Of a stretch of 64,000 nt of DNA, positions 32,590 to 44,972 are shown piece by piece (position 1 is the first letter of the stretch; every line of letters starts with the position of its first letter). The notes under the pieces are model-generated. The model was given only the letters and a program-made list of their open reading frames with translations. It ran no database searches and was not told the DNA's origin. Made by a program: the position numbers and the translations under genes. The DNA comes from Cristatella mucedo (lineage: Eukaryota; Bryozoa; Phylactolaemata; Cristatellidae), in NCBI GenBank assembly GCA_009760855.2, contig WPIO01000297.1, positions 1 through 64,000 on the forward strand, read 5' to 3'.

Positions 32590-35500
32590 CCGCTCGTTGG
32601 GCGGAACCTGCAAGCTGAGTACCAGCTCGTTCGGTATTCCTAGCATTGTCTCGAACCGCTCAGCACGCTCCCCCACATGCCTCACTGTAAATTCCTCAAA
32701 CTTAGTGGTCATCAAGCCTGTTGTAACCCCATCTGCCAGACTTAACGCTTGCCTTTGGAATCCTAGCTCAATGGGCATTAAACCTCTAGTAATAAGCGAC
32801 CTTATTTCTGAAAATGGTATCGACCTGCTCGCCCTAACTGAAACTTGGCTGAAATCGATGAACTGTCCGACAACTAAAGACGCAACTCCATCTGGTTTTT
32901 CGTTCTTTCACGCCCCTAGATCAATCAAAACTGGAGGTGGAGTTACTACTATCATGCGCTCGAAATTCAACTTCAAGCCATTTGCTGTACCCTCGAAGCA
33001 ATCTTTTGAATCAATTGTCTTGGTCTCACCCGAAAACAAGCTACCTATAGTGGCAGTAGTCTATCGCCCACCAGGTACCAAATCCTCTTTTATCTCAGAT
33101 TTCTCCGATCTCATTTCAATTCTGTATGCAAGAAATCTATTCTTCCACGTTATGGGGGATTTCAACGTTCACTTAGATAACTTATCTGACACCTTCAGCA
33201 CTGAATTTCGTGCATTGACTGACTCATAGTTGGTTGTGGCTCATGTGCATAACCCTACCCACATCAAGGGTCACACACTCGACCAGATTTTCTCATACAA
33301 CTGCACTTTGTCATCACCAATTATTACCAAATCCTGCTTATCTGACCACATGCAGATCTCATTCAATCTACAGTGTGTGCCCACATCCTCCTCTAAAATA
33401 ACCTGTGAATCGCGAAACCTCAAGACCCTTGACATCGATGCTGTCCGTGCGAGAATATCTGCTTCACCTCTGCTGCTCAATCCTCCCTCCGATCTGTCAT
33501 CATTGGTAGATAGCTTCAACACGACACTAGCTGACACGCTAGACGAGTTTGCCCCTCTGACAAAGCAGACTGTGCGCCCTTACCCAGACAGCCTATGGTT
33601 TACCACAGACATTAAACTAGCCAAGTCTACTAAACGAAAGCTTGAAAAAGCATACAAAAGATCCGGACTAACTGTCCATCGACAGGCATATGAAGACTAC
33701 TGTAGGTCGTACCAATCGATCCTAGTAAAGGCCAAGTCTAGTTTTTATAAAAAAAATTGTTCAATCACAGATGCACAATCCAAAAATGCTGATGACGACA
33801 ATAAAACATCTCCTCAACCGTTCCGAGATTAGCTCATTACCTGATGATCCTTGCGATGATCTAGCCGATCGCTTCTCCCGATTCTTTGTGCAGAAAATAG
33901 ACAAGATCAGGGAATCCATCCCTGCGATGACAACCTCCCCACTAGAATGCTGTTCCTCGGTTCCTGGCAGCACCTCAATGTCTGCATTTAAGCAGGTCAC
34001 TACTGATCTAGGACTAAATTCGTATCTCAATCAAAGAAGACAACAAGCCCTCTGGACCCTATTCCCACTGTCCTGCTCCTACGTTGCATTGATCTGCTGC
34101 TGCCATGCATAACTAACATAATTAATATGTCATTAGCCTCAGGTCATGTCCCAGCACCTTTCAAAAAAGCTGTAGTAAGGCCACTTCTCAAGAAAGCTAC
34201 ACTTGATCAAGAGAACTTGAGCAACTACCACCCAGTTTCCCTTCTACCATTCCGATCAAAGACACTCGAACGGTTCGTGGCGGACCAGCTGAACTCGTAT
34301 ATTGAAACCTCACACCTTGCTAGTAAGTTCCGGTCTGGCTTTAGAGCTAATCACTCCACAGAGTCAGAATTGCTTCGGGTATACAACGACCTAATAAGGA
34401 ATGCAGACATGGGTAGAGTGTCTCTGCTTGTTTTGCTCGATCTTTCGGCAGCTTTGGATACCATCGATCACAAAGTTCTTCCAAAGCACCTCTCATCTCG
34501 CCTGGGTATCACTGACACTGCTCTGCAGTGATTCAGGTCCTATCTCAGTGGGAGACACCAGAGTATTGACGTGAATGGACAAAGATCATCTGAAGTACCT
34601 CTGAAATATGGAGTACCTCAGGGCTCAGTGCTAGGTCCGGTTCTTTTCACGGTTTATACTCTGCCTCTTGCTGATGTGATTGCCAAGCACAATCTAGGCT
34701 TTCACTTCTATGCAGATGACACTCAGTTGTACCTTTGCTTTGATCCCTCCCAGCCTTCGAGAACCTCAAATTCTCTAAACTCACTAGCTGCATGCATTGA
34801 TGACATCCGCACATGGATGGCAGCAAATTTTCAATAACTTAACGATGATAAAACTAACTTACTAGTTATGGGCAAACCCAGTGTGATCCAGAGATTGGAA
34901 AGGCTGACGCTCAAAATGGGCTCTGCCAGCATATCTCCAGTTGAATCAGCTCGAAATCTAGGTGTCATATTCCAAAGCAACCTCTCGATAGACGACCATA
35001 TCAGCTCCACAGTCAAATCAGCCTATTTTTTGCTTCATAACATTGCTAAAATTCGGGCTTGTTTAGATAAAGATACCACATCTAAGTTGGTCCATGCATT
35101 CGTGACATCCCGTCTCGACTTCTGCAACTCACTGCTTACTGGCCTACCAGCATGTGCGATCAGGCGATTGCAGCTGGTGCAGAAGTCGGCAGCTAGACTT
35201 GTCTGCCGTGAGCGTCGCAGTTGCCACATTACTCCACTTCTCGCCGACCTACACTGGCTACCAGTCAAGCAACGGAGTGACTTCAAGGTGTTGTCGCTAA
35301 CTTTTAGGTCCCTTCATAATATGGCTCCAGCGTATCTGTCAGATATACTACCCCATCAGGCCAAGCATCGTACCACCCGCTTTTTAGAATCCAACAGTCT
35401 AGAAAGACCTCATACAAACCCTCAATCCTTTGGAGACCGTGCATTTAGTTCATATGCTCCCAAAGCCTGGAACTCCCTCCCGACCTGCGTCAGAACATCC

Positions 35501-35810
35501 CCTGACCTACCACATTTAAAAGGAACCTAAAAACACACCTATTTAGGACAGCATTTAGTGGGTCCCTGTGATTCGTCCTTGATGTGCTTATGTGTGCTGA
35601 CACTGTGCATGCTGCTACTAACCACATTCGCATGCTGACCGTGTGCATGTCACCCCTAACCATATTATTCTTTTTGTTTGTTTTTCAAGCATGATTTTAC
35701 TTACCATTCAATTGCATTTCACTTTACAGCAAATGTAAAGTGGCTAGAGAGAGATTAAGTTCTCTGATGGCGCTTTATCAAGTGAATTATTATTATTATT
35801 AATATTACGT
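32590..35810 (+). pseudogene. LINE A, nearly full-length (endonuclease plus reverse transcriptase)
   Basis: The reference LINE A copy, CR1/L2-like. Apurinic-type endonuclease (about 32.73-33.4 kb): an early Asn (LWNPSS), catalytic Glu in LLALTETWL, VYRPPG, MGDFNVH and LSDHMQISF. The RT follows: HSTESELLRV, LLDLSAALDTIDH (F to L), GVPQGSVLGPVLF and catalytic YADD at about 34.7 kb; the C-terminal domain has LHWLPVKQR and AWNSLPTCV. Lesions: TAG at 33227, a frameshift near the poly-A at 33750, TGA for Trp at 34529, TAA near 34836 and a frameshift near 35510. The 3' UTR ends in (ATT)n at 35810. No ORF1 is recognised; the start codon is not determinable. It is inactive as it stands. Confidence 0.85.
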
Positions 35811-35839
35811 GAAAAAGGAGGTCAGGCGGCATGCATTAT

Positions 35840-36150
35840 TATTATTGAACTGTTGTAATGCCGTGTTTCTTGTAACCCTATTGTATCTTGAGATCAAGGA
35901 GGAATGTGATTATATTGAGATGATGACACTGTCGCTGGGTTATAGGCTGTTGAGATTTAAGTAAGAGGTGTATAAGTATGGGAGGCAATTGCCCGGGAAT
36001 TTAGATCGAGGACGCCCGGGCGGGCAGAGTGTTGGCCTGCTGCAGCGTCATAGTGAATCAACGCCTCTGAGCCTGCTTGGGTGTTCTGCGTGGTGTCGCC
36101 TACTTGCCGCTTAGAGAATGTCAAACTACACAGCAACTGTTAGGAGCATA
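35840..36150 (+). mobile_element. Possible solo LTR
   Basis: A TGTTGTAATGCC start, TATAAG near 35970, a GC-rich centre and AGCATAACA near the end resemble a short LTR. Termini and target duplication are unclear. A SINE/LINE-like tail (GGCGCCATACAAATCTATTATT) follows to 36200. Confidence 0.3.
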
Positions 36151-36199
36151 ACAATAAATTAACTGCTAAGAGGCGCCATACAAATCTATTATTATTACT

Positions 36200-36860
36200 G
36201 ATTGTGTGGATGAGATCTGACCTCCACATGTCACGCATTAAGCACAATCCAACAAGTATGTTTCGGACCACGCCTATTGCAGCACCATTCAGACGGATCG
36301 CTGTTATTAATCGTTCAGATAGAATATCGTCATCATATCGACGGCAGCAGGTAGATATGGCAGTACTATGGGGCCCACTTTCCAATCATTATTGCTGCAT
36401 ACTATTACCGGCATTGAGGCTATGATTCTCTGACGACATTACAGACTCGGTAGCCGAATTGTCCGTGTACCTGAATCCTAAGTTGCAGGAAGCATCTGCG
36501 ACCCCAGTGGAGCCGGGCAGTGAGGTCTAATGTATATATTCACATTCAATATTTCTGCAGATCTTTAATATATATATATATATCTGTATACATTTCGATA
36601 AAACGAGGCTATATACGTGGGAAACAGCAAAAACAGAAACTACCAATACTTCAGCAGACGGCCCAAAGAGAACTCTTCCCCTTTTTTCGTGAACTTACGA
36701 GGTATGGAATTGAATTGCTGTGGAACTTTCAAGCATAATCGCTGCCTGTATAACGTCTCTATTGCCATATGGAGTTGCCAAGCCATTCATTTTTCCATCA
36801 AAGCGTCCTACGTAACATACCGAAACTTTTTCAGTGTCATATTTATTAATATTACTGGCC
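36200..36860. other. Unassigned stretch
   Basis: Short overlapping frames on both strands at 36140-36425 and an AT dinucleotide run near 36570; nothing supports a gene. Confidence 0.3.
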
Positions 36861-36867
36861 ACTTTAT

Positions 36868-36985
36868 AGCATCGGTTCAGCAGCCGCAGAAGAGCCTAAG
36901 CAGCTATCACCACTGCTTTCAGTTGGCGAGAAAGGATTACCCACTGCAAGATTTGAACACGCGACCTCTTCCGTGAACAACGATT
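36868..36985 (-). mobile_element. tRNA-derived SINE, family 1, truncated
   Basis: A decayed partial copy: AGAAGAGCCTAAGCAGCTATC and TGCAAGATTTGAACACGCGACC match the family body and B-box region. Confidence 0.5.
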
Positions 36986-36989
36986 CAAA

Positions 36990-37540
36990 GACTGTGGATC
37001 TGCTTAGATTTTCGTCACTGAGGAATAAGAATGGAATGTTAGAAAATGCAAATATTCAACTTTGATTTTTGTTCTTGAACTCCGTTGCGTAGTTCGGTAC
37101 TATTATTTATTTTCCACGTCGTTTGCTAACTTTCCGAGAGCAGCAAGTAAGGTTTCATTTATTCATCTAATACATAATTAACTATCGTAGTGTTGTAATA
37201 TGTAGATAAATTAGAAACTCCACGAAATTCCGAAATAAAAATCATGCCAATCCTTCCCCTCTGGATAAAAATCCTTCTTTCGATTCTGGATTTGATAGTT
37301 GCTAAACCTCAAGTCTCGTCCCTGCATCTTCTAAAAACCTTTTTGTCAGGTGACTTTAGGTACTGGGATTAGGCCAGAAGAATCTAAATGCTTTCAGTGA
37401 ATTAAACTTAACCGACAGCAGTGATGCAGTTAGGCTTGATAATTTGGGTTCGGTCCTCTCGTCTTTGCCAAAATTATAGCATACAGCTGCCGGGGCTCAT
37501 ACACTGCTATGTAAATGCAGCTTTTGGATCGGCTGACCAA
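36990..37540. other. Unassigned stretch
   Basis: AT-rich; no gene or repeat recognised. Confidence 0.3.
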
Positions 37541-37715
37541 ATACTAGCTGATTTAACGGCCTCTTCCGTATAGCGACGGCAGAGCCTTTACGGCTTATCA
37601 CCAAGCTTGCAGTTGCGATAACGGATCGCCCACTGCAGGATTCGAACCCGCTACATCGGAACCGAGGTCGTGAAAACCAACCATCTTATCCAGGGTGTCA
37701 CCAGGGCTCACCACT
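37541..37715 (-). mobile_element. tRNA-derived SINE, family 1
   Basis: A copy with the conserved body and head; one arm of the inverted repeat has mutated (CTACATCGG), so the hairpin is broken here. Confidence 0.7.
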
Positions 37716-38345
37716 TATAGCTAGATCTGTATTTGTCGATAGTACACAAATAAATTTTCATGCAAGAGAAATAACTAAATTTGGATCCTTCCCTATAGAT
37801 CAGTAGTACACAAAACCCCTTTAATGCCCCTTGCAGTGGTTATTACTTACGTTAAATATCGGGGAAATTAAAAAGTTTTCAAACTAAACGAAGGTTGAAT
37901 CAACTTATTATGTATGTAATCTTAAGTCAGATTATGCTTGATTACTTTGCAACCTGCTTATACTACTTTTACTGTACCTGTCAGGTGCCTAGACAGATGT
38001 TCTCTAAAGGCACTATTCAATCGTATTGCTGTCTATGCAGAGTGTATTGCTTGGGATTAAGTTCTCTGAGAATTCTATGAAAATATAACTAGTATGTTTC
38101 GCCAAACCGTCAACTTTTACCAGCACAATCCGTAGCATTTCAATGCAATCTGAGTGGTCTTCCTTAAAATCACTTTAAAATGGAAATGTGCACGAGCTTC
38201 GTGAATTTGTCTGCCGACGTCCAGCTATGAACGATTCCAAAACTTCCTAACAGCTTGAGACAATGACAAACAGCCAAGTAGCTCCATAAATTTGCGACAT
38301 GCTGTTTTAAATTCACTTAGTCACGGCTAGCAGGTTCTCCTTCTT
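37716..38345. other. Unassigned stretch
   Basis: AT-rich. CACTATTCAATCG...AGTTCTCTGAGAATTCTATG near 38010-38080 faintly recalls a LINE A tail. No gene. Confidence 0.25.
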
Positions 38346-38349
38346 TGGA

Positions 38350-39590
38350 TATAGGTACTTACAGATGGTACACAACTCTGATGCTGGGCTTGTCTGTGGT
38401 GAACTGTGCAACTGCCACATAACGCCAAGAATTACCCAAGCAGACTAGCTCATGTTTAAGCAGCATATTAACCACAAGTTTCTGTCACTCACCTTTAGGT
38501 GCTTCCATTATCTTGCTCAAGCCTGCTTCGGCTGTCGCGTAATTCTGGAAAAAGAGTAAATTTCAAAGTTATCAGTCACCTACTATCACAAGCAGTGTGT
38601 GTTCGGAATAATCATTATGCATGCTGTTACGGCATAATCGACCGGCTGGTAACACTTCCGAACTTGCAAGTAATGGTTGATAATTGAAAATTCTTTGGCA
38701 TATTCCAGAGCTCTGATTTTCTACGAACTCTCGATAAGAAATACTTATGTCTGAGCATTAGTGACTTATAATCCAGCATAGGATTCGGTTTGAGATTCTG
38801 CATTCAACCTACAAATCATTTCATCGCTTTTCACGGGCCTATGCATCTGACCTCTTATCTCTTCCACTGTGCACCACCAGATCCTTAGAATCTATTCACT
38901 CCGTAATCCCTCGTTCCGCCTTTAGAACTCATTTGAAACTTTTATAAAATCAAGCTTACCACTAGTATAAAGCGAAAACATTGAGCTAGCTTCTAACTTT
39001 GATCCTTGCCTGCACTGACACGGCATCATTTTAGTTACAGCCAAAAGCACATCTATTATGGTAAGCATCTCTTCGCCCTAGTCAACATCCTTGTTTTTTC
39101 TTCTGGTGCACTTTGCCTGTGTACCTGGCCGTGATTACGAACAGTTTACTTGGAAGAGGTCATCCTAACCAAAAGCTAGGAGTACCATATTTAGCTTAGC
39201 AAGATGGCCTTAGTTGTGCACTTTAGAATCTTTAATCAAGAGCATGCAAGTAACAAAAATGTAGCGATCCTCTAATCTTGAGTTTTAAAGTTTTGAATAG
39301 AGAATGTCATTTAAAGGTGCTAAGCAAGCAAATTATTATGCTGCTCTTTAAAAATGAATTATTGCCACTAAGCGCTTGAGAAGCTGTTTTGTGGTGCTTG
39401 TATAGACTCATCTGGGCTCGCTAACTGGACAAGCGTCTAAGCTTACTTACTGCAGATGCGCCAGGTAGTTAGCTGGGCTCACACGAGATCATTCCCAGTT
39501 GAATCAGCCAGAGGAGTCTACGATTACTTACTGGAGCTGCAGATGTAATCGATCGCCGTTTAATAATTAGAGCTAACTCGCATGCGAATT
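38350..39590 (+). mobile_element. Third LINE-like family: RT C-terminus remains and long 3' UTR
   Basis: The left part has decayed RT C-terminal sequence; at 38795-38947 a clean frame reads ASDLLSLPLCTTRSLES to RTHLKLL-stop, typical of the end of CR1-like proteins. The right part (38948-39590) is noncoding and matches 52790-53470 closely and collinearly, so it is this family's 3' UTR. Confidence 0.55.
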
Positions 39591-39599
39591 AGGTAGGCA

Positions 39600-40197
39600 A
39601 TCATGCTTGATAAACAACATGATTAACTTGGTTAGGGGTGACATGCACAGGGTCGACATGCAAATGTGGTTAGTGGCAGCATGCACAGTGTCAGCATGAA
39701 AAAGCCCATCTAGGACAAATCACAGGGACCCACTAAATGCTCTCCTAAAAATGTGTGTTTTTAAGTTTTTTTTAAATGTGGTCGAGTCTGGGGATGTTGG
39801 AACGCAATTCGGCAGTGAGTTCCAGGCTTTGCAAGCATACGAGTTAAATGCACAGTCTTCGAAGGATTTGAGGTTTGTACGAGGTATCGGTAAACTTAGT
39901 GCTGAAATATTTTTGGGTCGTGAGAGATGCAAAGCTGACCAGCACACGTTCAGTTAATGCCACTATAGGTACGAAGGAACCAAACGATTCTCGCCTTATT
40001 AGGTCTTGAGTGCGATTCGATTGCCTACAGCTGGTCACTGGATTAACTAGATGACCGTATGGTGTATATGCCGACCACTCTGTCAATACTGTGAAAATTC
40101 TCTTACAATAAGTCAATCTAAGGAATCTCACATACTATATTAGACACCATAAAACATATTTTTAGGGCTATCCGTCAGCAATTTATTAAATTGTTAA
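39600..40197 (-). repeat. Partial unit at left edge of tandem array (LINE A-derived)
   Basis: A LINE A 3' UTR/C-terminal stretch in reverse, then the array-specific segment (GCCTACAGCTGGTCACTGG, GTATATGCCGACCACTC). It is shortened: it joins the next unit at GTTAATCAAAA, skipping about 600 bp present in full units. Confidence 0.6.
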
Positions 40198-41998
40198 TCA
40201 AAATCTGCCTACATTCTACATAGCCTACAGTCTACGGTAATATTTAAGTTAGTATTGCATTTAGTCACATCGTACATCAAAGTAGAACCTGCAATTAAAT
40301 CGTATGGCTGACATAGAATCGCTATAGCCTCAAAAAAATCGGCATATCGATCGTTTCGCCAAGCCAAGATGACATCGCTCAAGTTTGCATTTGTAAAAAT
40401 ATTCTTTTTCAGTCGTACCTCCCCCGATGGCTTAGCAGATTCACCAGCTTGGCTGTCAAAAGGCTCGGACTTTCGGCAACAGTCCTCTTCTTCAACCTAA
40501 ACATCAGGCGATTCCTAAATTTAAAGCAAGTAACACCGAAACAGACAGCATCTCCCGAGTAAAGTAAGGGAATTTCCAAAAATGAGTTTTTCAAAAAAAC
40601 GGAAACTAATTCGCATGCACTAACTAATTTGTCATTGTTCGTCGGCTGTCTAATGGCGGAGGAACAAGATGACAGAAGGTGCTAACTTGAAGTATGGCAT
40701 CTTGAAGGAAATACGGTCCATAACTTGGTAATTATAAAAAAATGCACTTTATATAGCACCCTCAGAGAACTTAGTCTCTTTCCAGGCGCTTTACATATGC
40801 TCCAAAGGGAAATGCAATTGAACGGTGAGTAATACCATGCTTGATAAGCAACATGAAAAACACGGTTAGGAGTGACATGCACTGGGTCGACATGCGAATG
40901 AGGTTAGTGGCAGCATGCCTATTGTCAGCACGCATAAGCCCATCTAAGAGAAATCAGAGGGACCCACTAAATGCTGTCCTAAATAGGTATGTTTTTCTAA
41001 ATGTGGTCAAGTCAGGGGATGTTGGGGTGCAAGTAGGAAGTGAGTTCCAGGTTTCGGTAGCATACAAGCTGAATGCATGGTCTCCAAAAGAGTTGTGGTT
41101 TGTACGAGGTATCGGTAAACTTAGTGCTGAAATATTTTTAGGTCGTGAGAGAAGCATAGCCGACCGGCGCGTGTCCACTTCATGCCACTACAGGTACAAA
41201 GGATCCAGAGTATTCTCGACTTGTTACGTCTTGAATGTGTTTGGTTTGCCTACAGCTGGTCCCTGGGTTAACTAGATGAGCGTATAGTGTATATGCCAAG
41301 CAGTCGGTCGAGACTGAGAAAATTCACTTAAAAAAAGTCAATCCAACGAATCTCATATATTGCATTAACCACCTTGAAAAATATGGTTAGGGCAAGCCGT
41401 CAGCATGTTATTAAATTGTCAATCGAAAGCGTGTACTACCGCTGGGCGTTACATCAAGGCTTATGTCAAGCCTTACGTCAAGCCTCACAGCACGCTTTAC
41501 GTTAAGCCATACGTTAAGGAACTCTGACTTAACGATCTAGCAATTCCAATCAGAATAGCTGCAATCATTGTTTTATCTGACTCCACAACCCATCGCCTGC
41601 TGGAGGAGGCTCCGTCGAGTCTCTGCTCTGATATGTAACCGGAACAGTTAGACCACTATTTTCTGCCTTAGTAGGGCATTTGTATTCATTCTGTAACGCC
41701 GGTATACACAAGCTGTGTAATATTTCTACGACATTCATCTCGGTATTTAAAAATTTTACCTAACGAAGTTCTTTTTTCTCAATACTATGGTTAATAAGGT
41801 ATTGCAACCATCTAGTGTTTCTGGCCTTTTCGGAGTTACTGACAGAGATAAATTACGTTGCATTCGTTCAAATTAACGTTGGCTGTAGAATATTTTTGTA
41901 AATTAAGTGGTTGGTTGTCTCCTTCTGACAGGAATCTTTTAAAGCTTATAGAAATTTACATAGGCGACTCAAGTGCAACGATCTTAGCTCGACGGCAA
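40198..41998. repeat. Tandem array unit 1 (about 1.80 kb)
   Basis: The full unit: CTGCCTACATTCTACATAGCC start, a 61-codon minus-strand frame (MKNSFLEIPLL...), reverse LINE A 3' end from about 40730, a C-terminal LINE A frame at 41178-40954, and a short-repeat patch (CAAGCCTTACGT units) at 41450-41520. The next unit starts 1801 bp on. Confidence 0.8.
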
Positions 41999-43589
41999 TA
42001 CAAATCTGCCTACATTCTACGTAGCCTACAGTCTACGGTAATATTTAAGTTAGTATTGCATTTAGTCACATCGTACATCAAAGTAGAACCTGCAATTAAA
42101 TCGTATGGCTGACATAGAATCGCTATAGCCTCAAAAAAATTGGCATATCGATCGTTTCGCTAAGCCAAGATGACATCGCTCAAGTTTGCATTTGTAAAAA
42201 TATTCTTTTTCAGTCGTACCTCCCCCGATGGCTTAGCAGATTCACCAGCTTGGCTGTCAAAAGGCTCGGATTTTCGGCAACAGTCCTCTTCTTCAACCTA
42301 AACATCAGGCGATTCCTAAATTTAAAGCAAGTAACACCGAAACAGACAGCATCACCCGAGTAAAGTAAGGGAATTTCCAAAAATGAGTTTTTCAAAAATA
42401 CGGAAACTAATTCGCATGCACTAACTAATTTGTCATTGTTCGTCGGCTGTCTAATGGCGGAGGAACAAGATGACAGAAGGTGCTAACTTGAAGTATGGCA
42501 TCTTGAAGGAAATACGGTCCATAACTTGGTAATTATAAAAAAATGCACTTTATATAGCACCCTCAGAGAACTTAGTCTCTTTCCAGGCGCTTTACATATG
42601 GTCCAAAGGGAAATGCAATTGAACGGTGAGTAATACCATGCTTGATAAGCAACATGAAAAACACGGTTAGGAGTGACATGCACTGGGTCGACATGCGAAT
42701 GAGGTTAGTGGCAGCATGCCTATTGTCAGCACGCATAAGCTCATCTAAGAGAAATCAGAGGGACCCACTAAATGCTGTCCTAAATAGGTATGTTTTTCTA
42801 AATGTGGTGAAGTCAGGGGATGTTGGGGTGGTTTGGATTGCCTACAGCTGGTCCCTGGGTTAACTAGATGAGCGTATAGTGTATATGCCAAGCAGTCGGT
42901 CGAGACTGAGAAAATTCACCTATAAAAAGTCAATCCAAAGAATCTCATGTATTGCATTAACCACCTTGAAAAATATGGTTAGGGCAAGCCGTCAGCATGT
43001 TATTAAATTGTCAATCGAAAGCTTGTACTACCGCTGGGCGTTACATCAAGGCTTATGTCAAGCCTTACGTCAAGCCTCACAGCACGCTTTACGTTAAGCC
43101 TTACGTTAAGGAACTCTGTCTTAACGATCTAGCAATTCCAATCAGAATAGCTGCAATCATTGTTTTATCTGACTCCACAACCCATCGCCTGCTGGAGGAG
43201 GCTCCGTCGAGTCTCTGCTCTGATATGTAACCGGAACAGTTAGACCACTATTTTCTGCCTTAGAAGGGCATTTGTATTCATTCTGTAACGCCGGTATACA
43301 CAAGCTGTGTAATATTTCTACGAAATTCATCTCGGTATTTAAAAATTTTACCTAACGAAGTTTTTTTTTCTAAATACTATGGTTAATACGGTATTGCAAC
43401 CATCTAGTGTTTGTGGCCTTTTCGGAGTTACTGACAGAGATAAATTACGTTGCATTCGTTCAAATTAACGTTGGCAGTAGAAGATTTTTGTAAATTAAGT
43501 GGTTGGTTGTCTCGTTCTGACAGGAATCTTTTAAAGCTTATAGAAATTTACATAGGCGACTCAAGTGCAACGATCTTAGCTCGACGGCA
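41999..43589. repeat. Tandem array unit 2 (about 1.59 kb, internal deletion)
   Basis: Nearly identical to unit 1 by eye but missing 209 bp at 42831 (GGGGTG joined to GTTTGGATTGCC), which removes the LINE A C-terminal segment. The 209-bp figure also equals the difference in unit spacing (1801 versus 1592). Confidence 0.8.
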
Positions 43590-44972
43590 ATACAAATCTG
43601 CCTACATTCTACGTAGCCTACAGTCTACGGTAATATTTAAGTTAGTATTGCATTTAGTCACATCGTACATCAAAGTAGAACCTGCAATTAAATCGTATGG
43701 CTGACATAGAATCGCTATAGCCTCAAAAAAATCGGCATATCGATCGTTTCGCCAAGCCAGGATGACATCGCTCAAGTTTGCATTTGTAAAAATATTCTTT
43801 TTCAGTCGTACCTCCCCCGATGGCTTAGCAGATTCACCAGCTTGGCTGTCAAAAGGCTCGGCTTTTCGGCAACAGTCCTCTTCTTCAACCTAAACATCAG
43901 GCGATTCCTAAATTTAAAGTAAGTAATACCGAAACAGACAGCATCTCCCGAGTAAAGTAAGGGAATTTCCAAAAATGAGTTTTTCAAAAATACGGAAACT
44001 AATTCGCATGCACTAACTAATTTGTCATTGTTCGTCGGCTGTCTAATGGCGGAGGAACAAGATGACAGAAGGTGCTAACTTGAAGTATGGCATCTTGAAG
44101 GAAATACGGTCCATAACTTGGTAATTATAAAAAAATGCACTTTATATAGCACCCTCAGAGAACTTAGTCTCTTTCCAGGCGCTTTACATATGGTCCAAAG
44201 GGAAATGCAATTGAACGGTGAGTAATACCATGCTTGATAAGCAACATGAAAAACACGGTTAGGAGTGACATGCACTGGGTCGACATGCGAATGAGGTTAG
44301 TGGCAGCATGCCTATTGTCAGCACGCATAAGCTCATCTAAGAGAAATCAGAGGGACCCACTAAATGCTGTCCTAAATAGGTATGTTTTTCTAAATGTGGT
44401 CAAGTCAGGGGATGTTGGGGTGCAAGTAGGAAGTGAGTTCCAGGTTTCGGTAGCATACAAGCTGAATGCATGGTCTCCAAAAGAGTTGTGGTTTGTACGA
44501 GGTATCGGTAAACTTAGTGCTGAAATATTTTTATGTCGTGAGAGAAGCATAGCCGACCGGCGCGTGTCCACTTCATGCCACTACAGGTACGAAGGATCCA
44601 GAGTATTCTCGACTTGTTACGTCTTGAATGTGTTTGGATTGCCTACAGCTGGTCCCTGGGTTAACTAGATGAGCGTATAGTGTATATGCCAAGCAGTCGG
44701 TCGAGACTGAGAAAATTCACCTATAAAAAGTCAATCCAAAGAATCTCATGTATTGCATTAACCACCTTGAAAAATATGGTTAGGGCAAGCCGTCAGCATG
44801 TTATTAAATTGTCAATCGAAAGCTTGTACTACCGCTGGGCGTTACATCAAGGCTTATGTCAAGCCTTACGTCAAGCCTCACAGCACGCTTTACGTTAAGC
44901 CTTACGTTAAGGAACTCTGACTTAACGATCTAGCAATTCCAATCAGAATAGCTGCAATCATTGTTTTATCTT
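43590..44972. repeat. Tandem array unit 3 (truncated)
   Basis: Very like units 1 and 2, with the 209-bp segment present. It ends at ATTGTTTTATC, where a more diverged unit begins. Confidence 0.8.
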
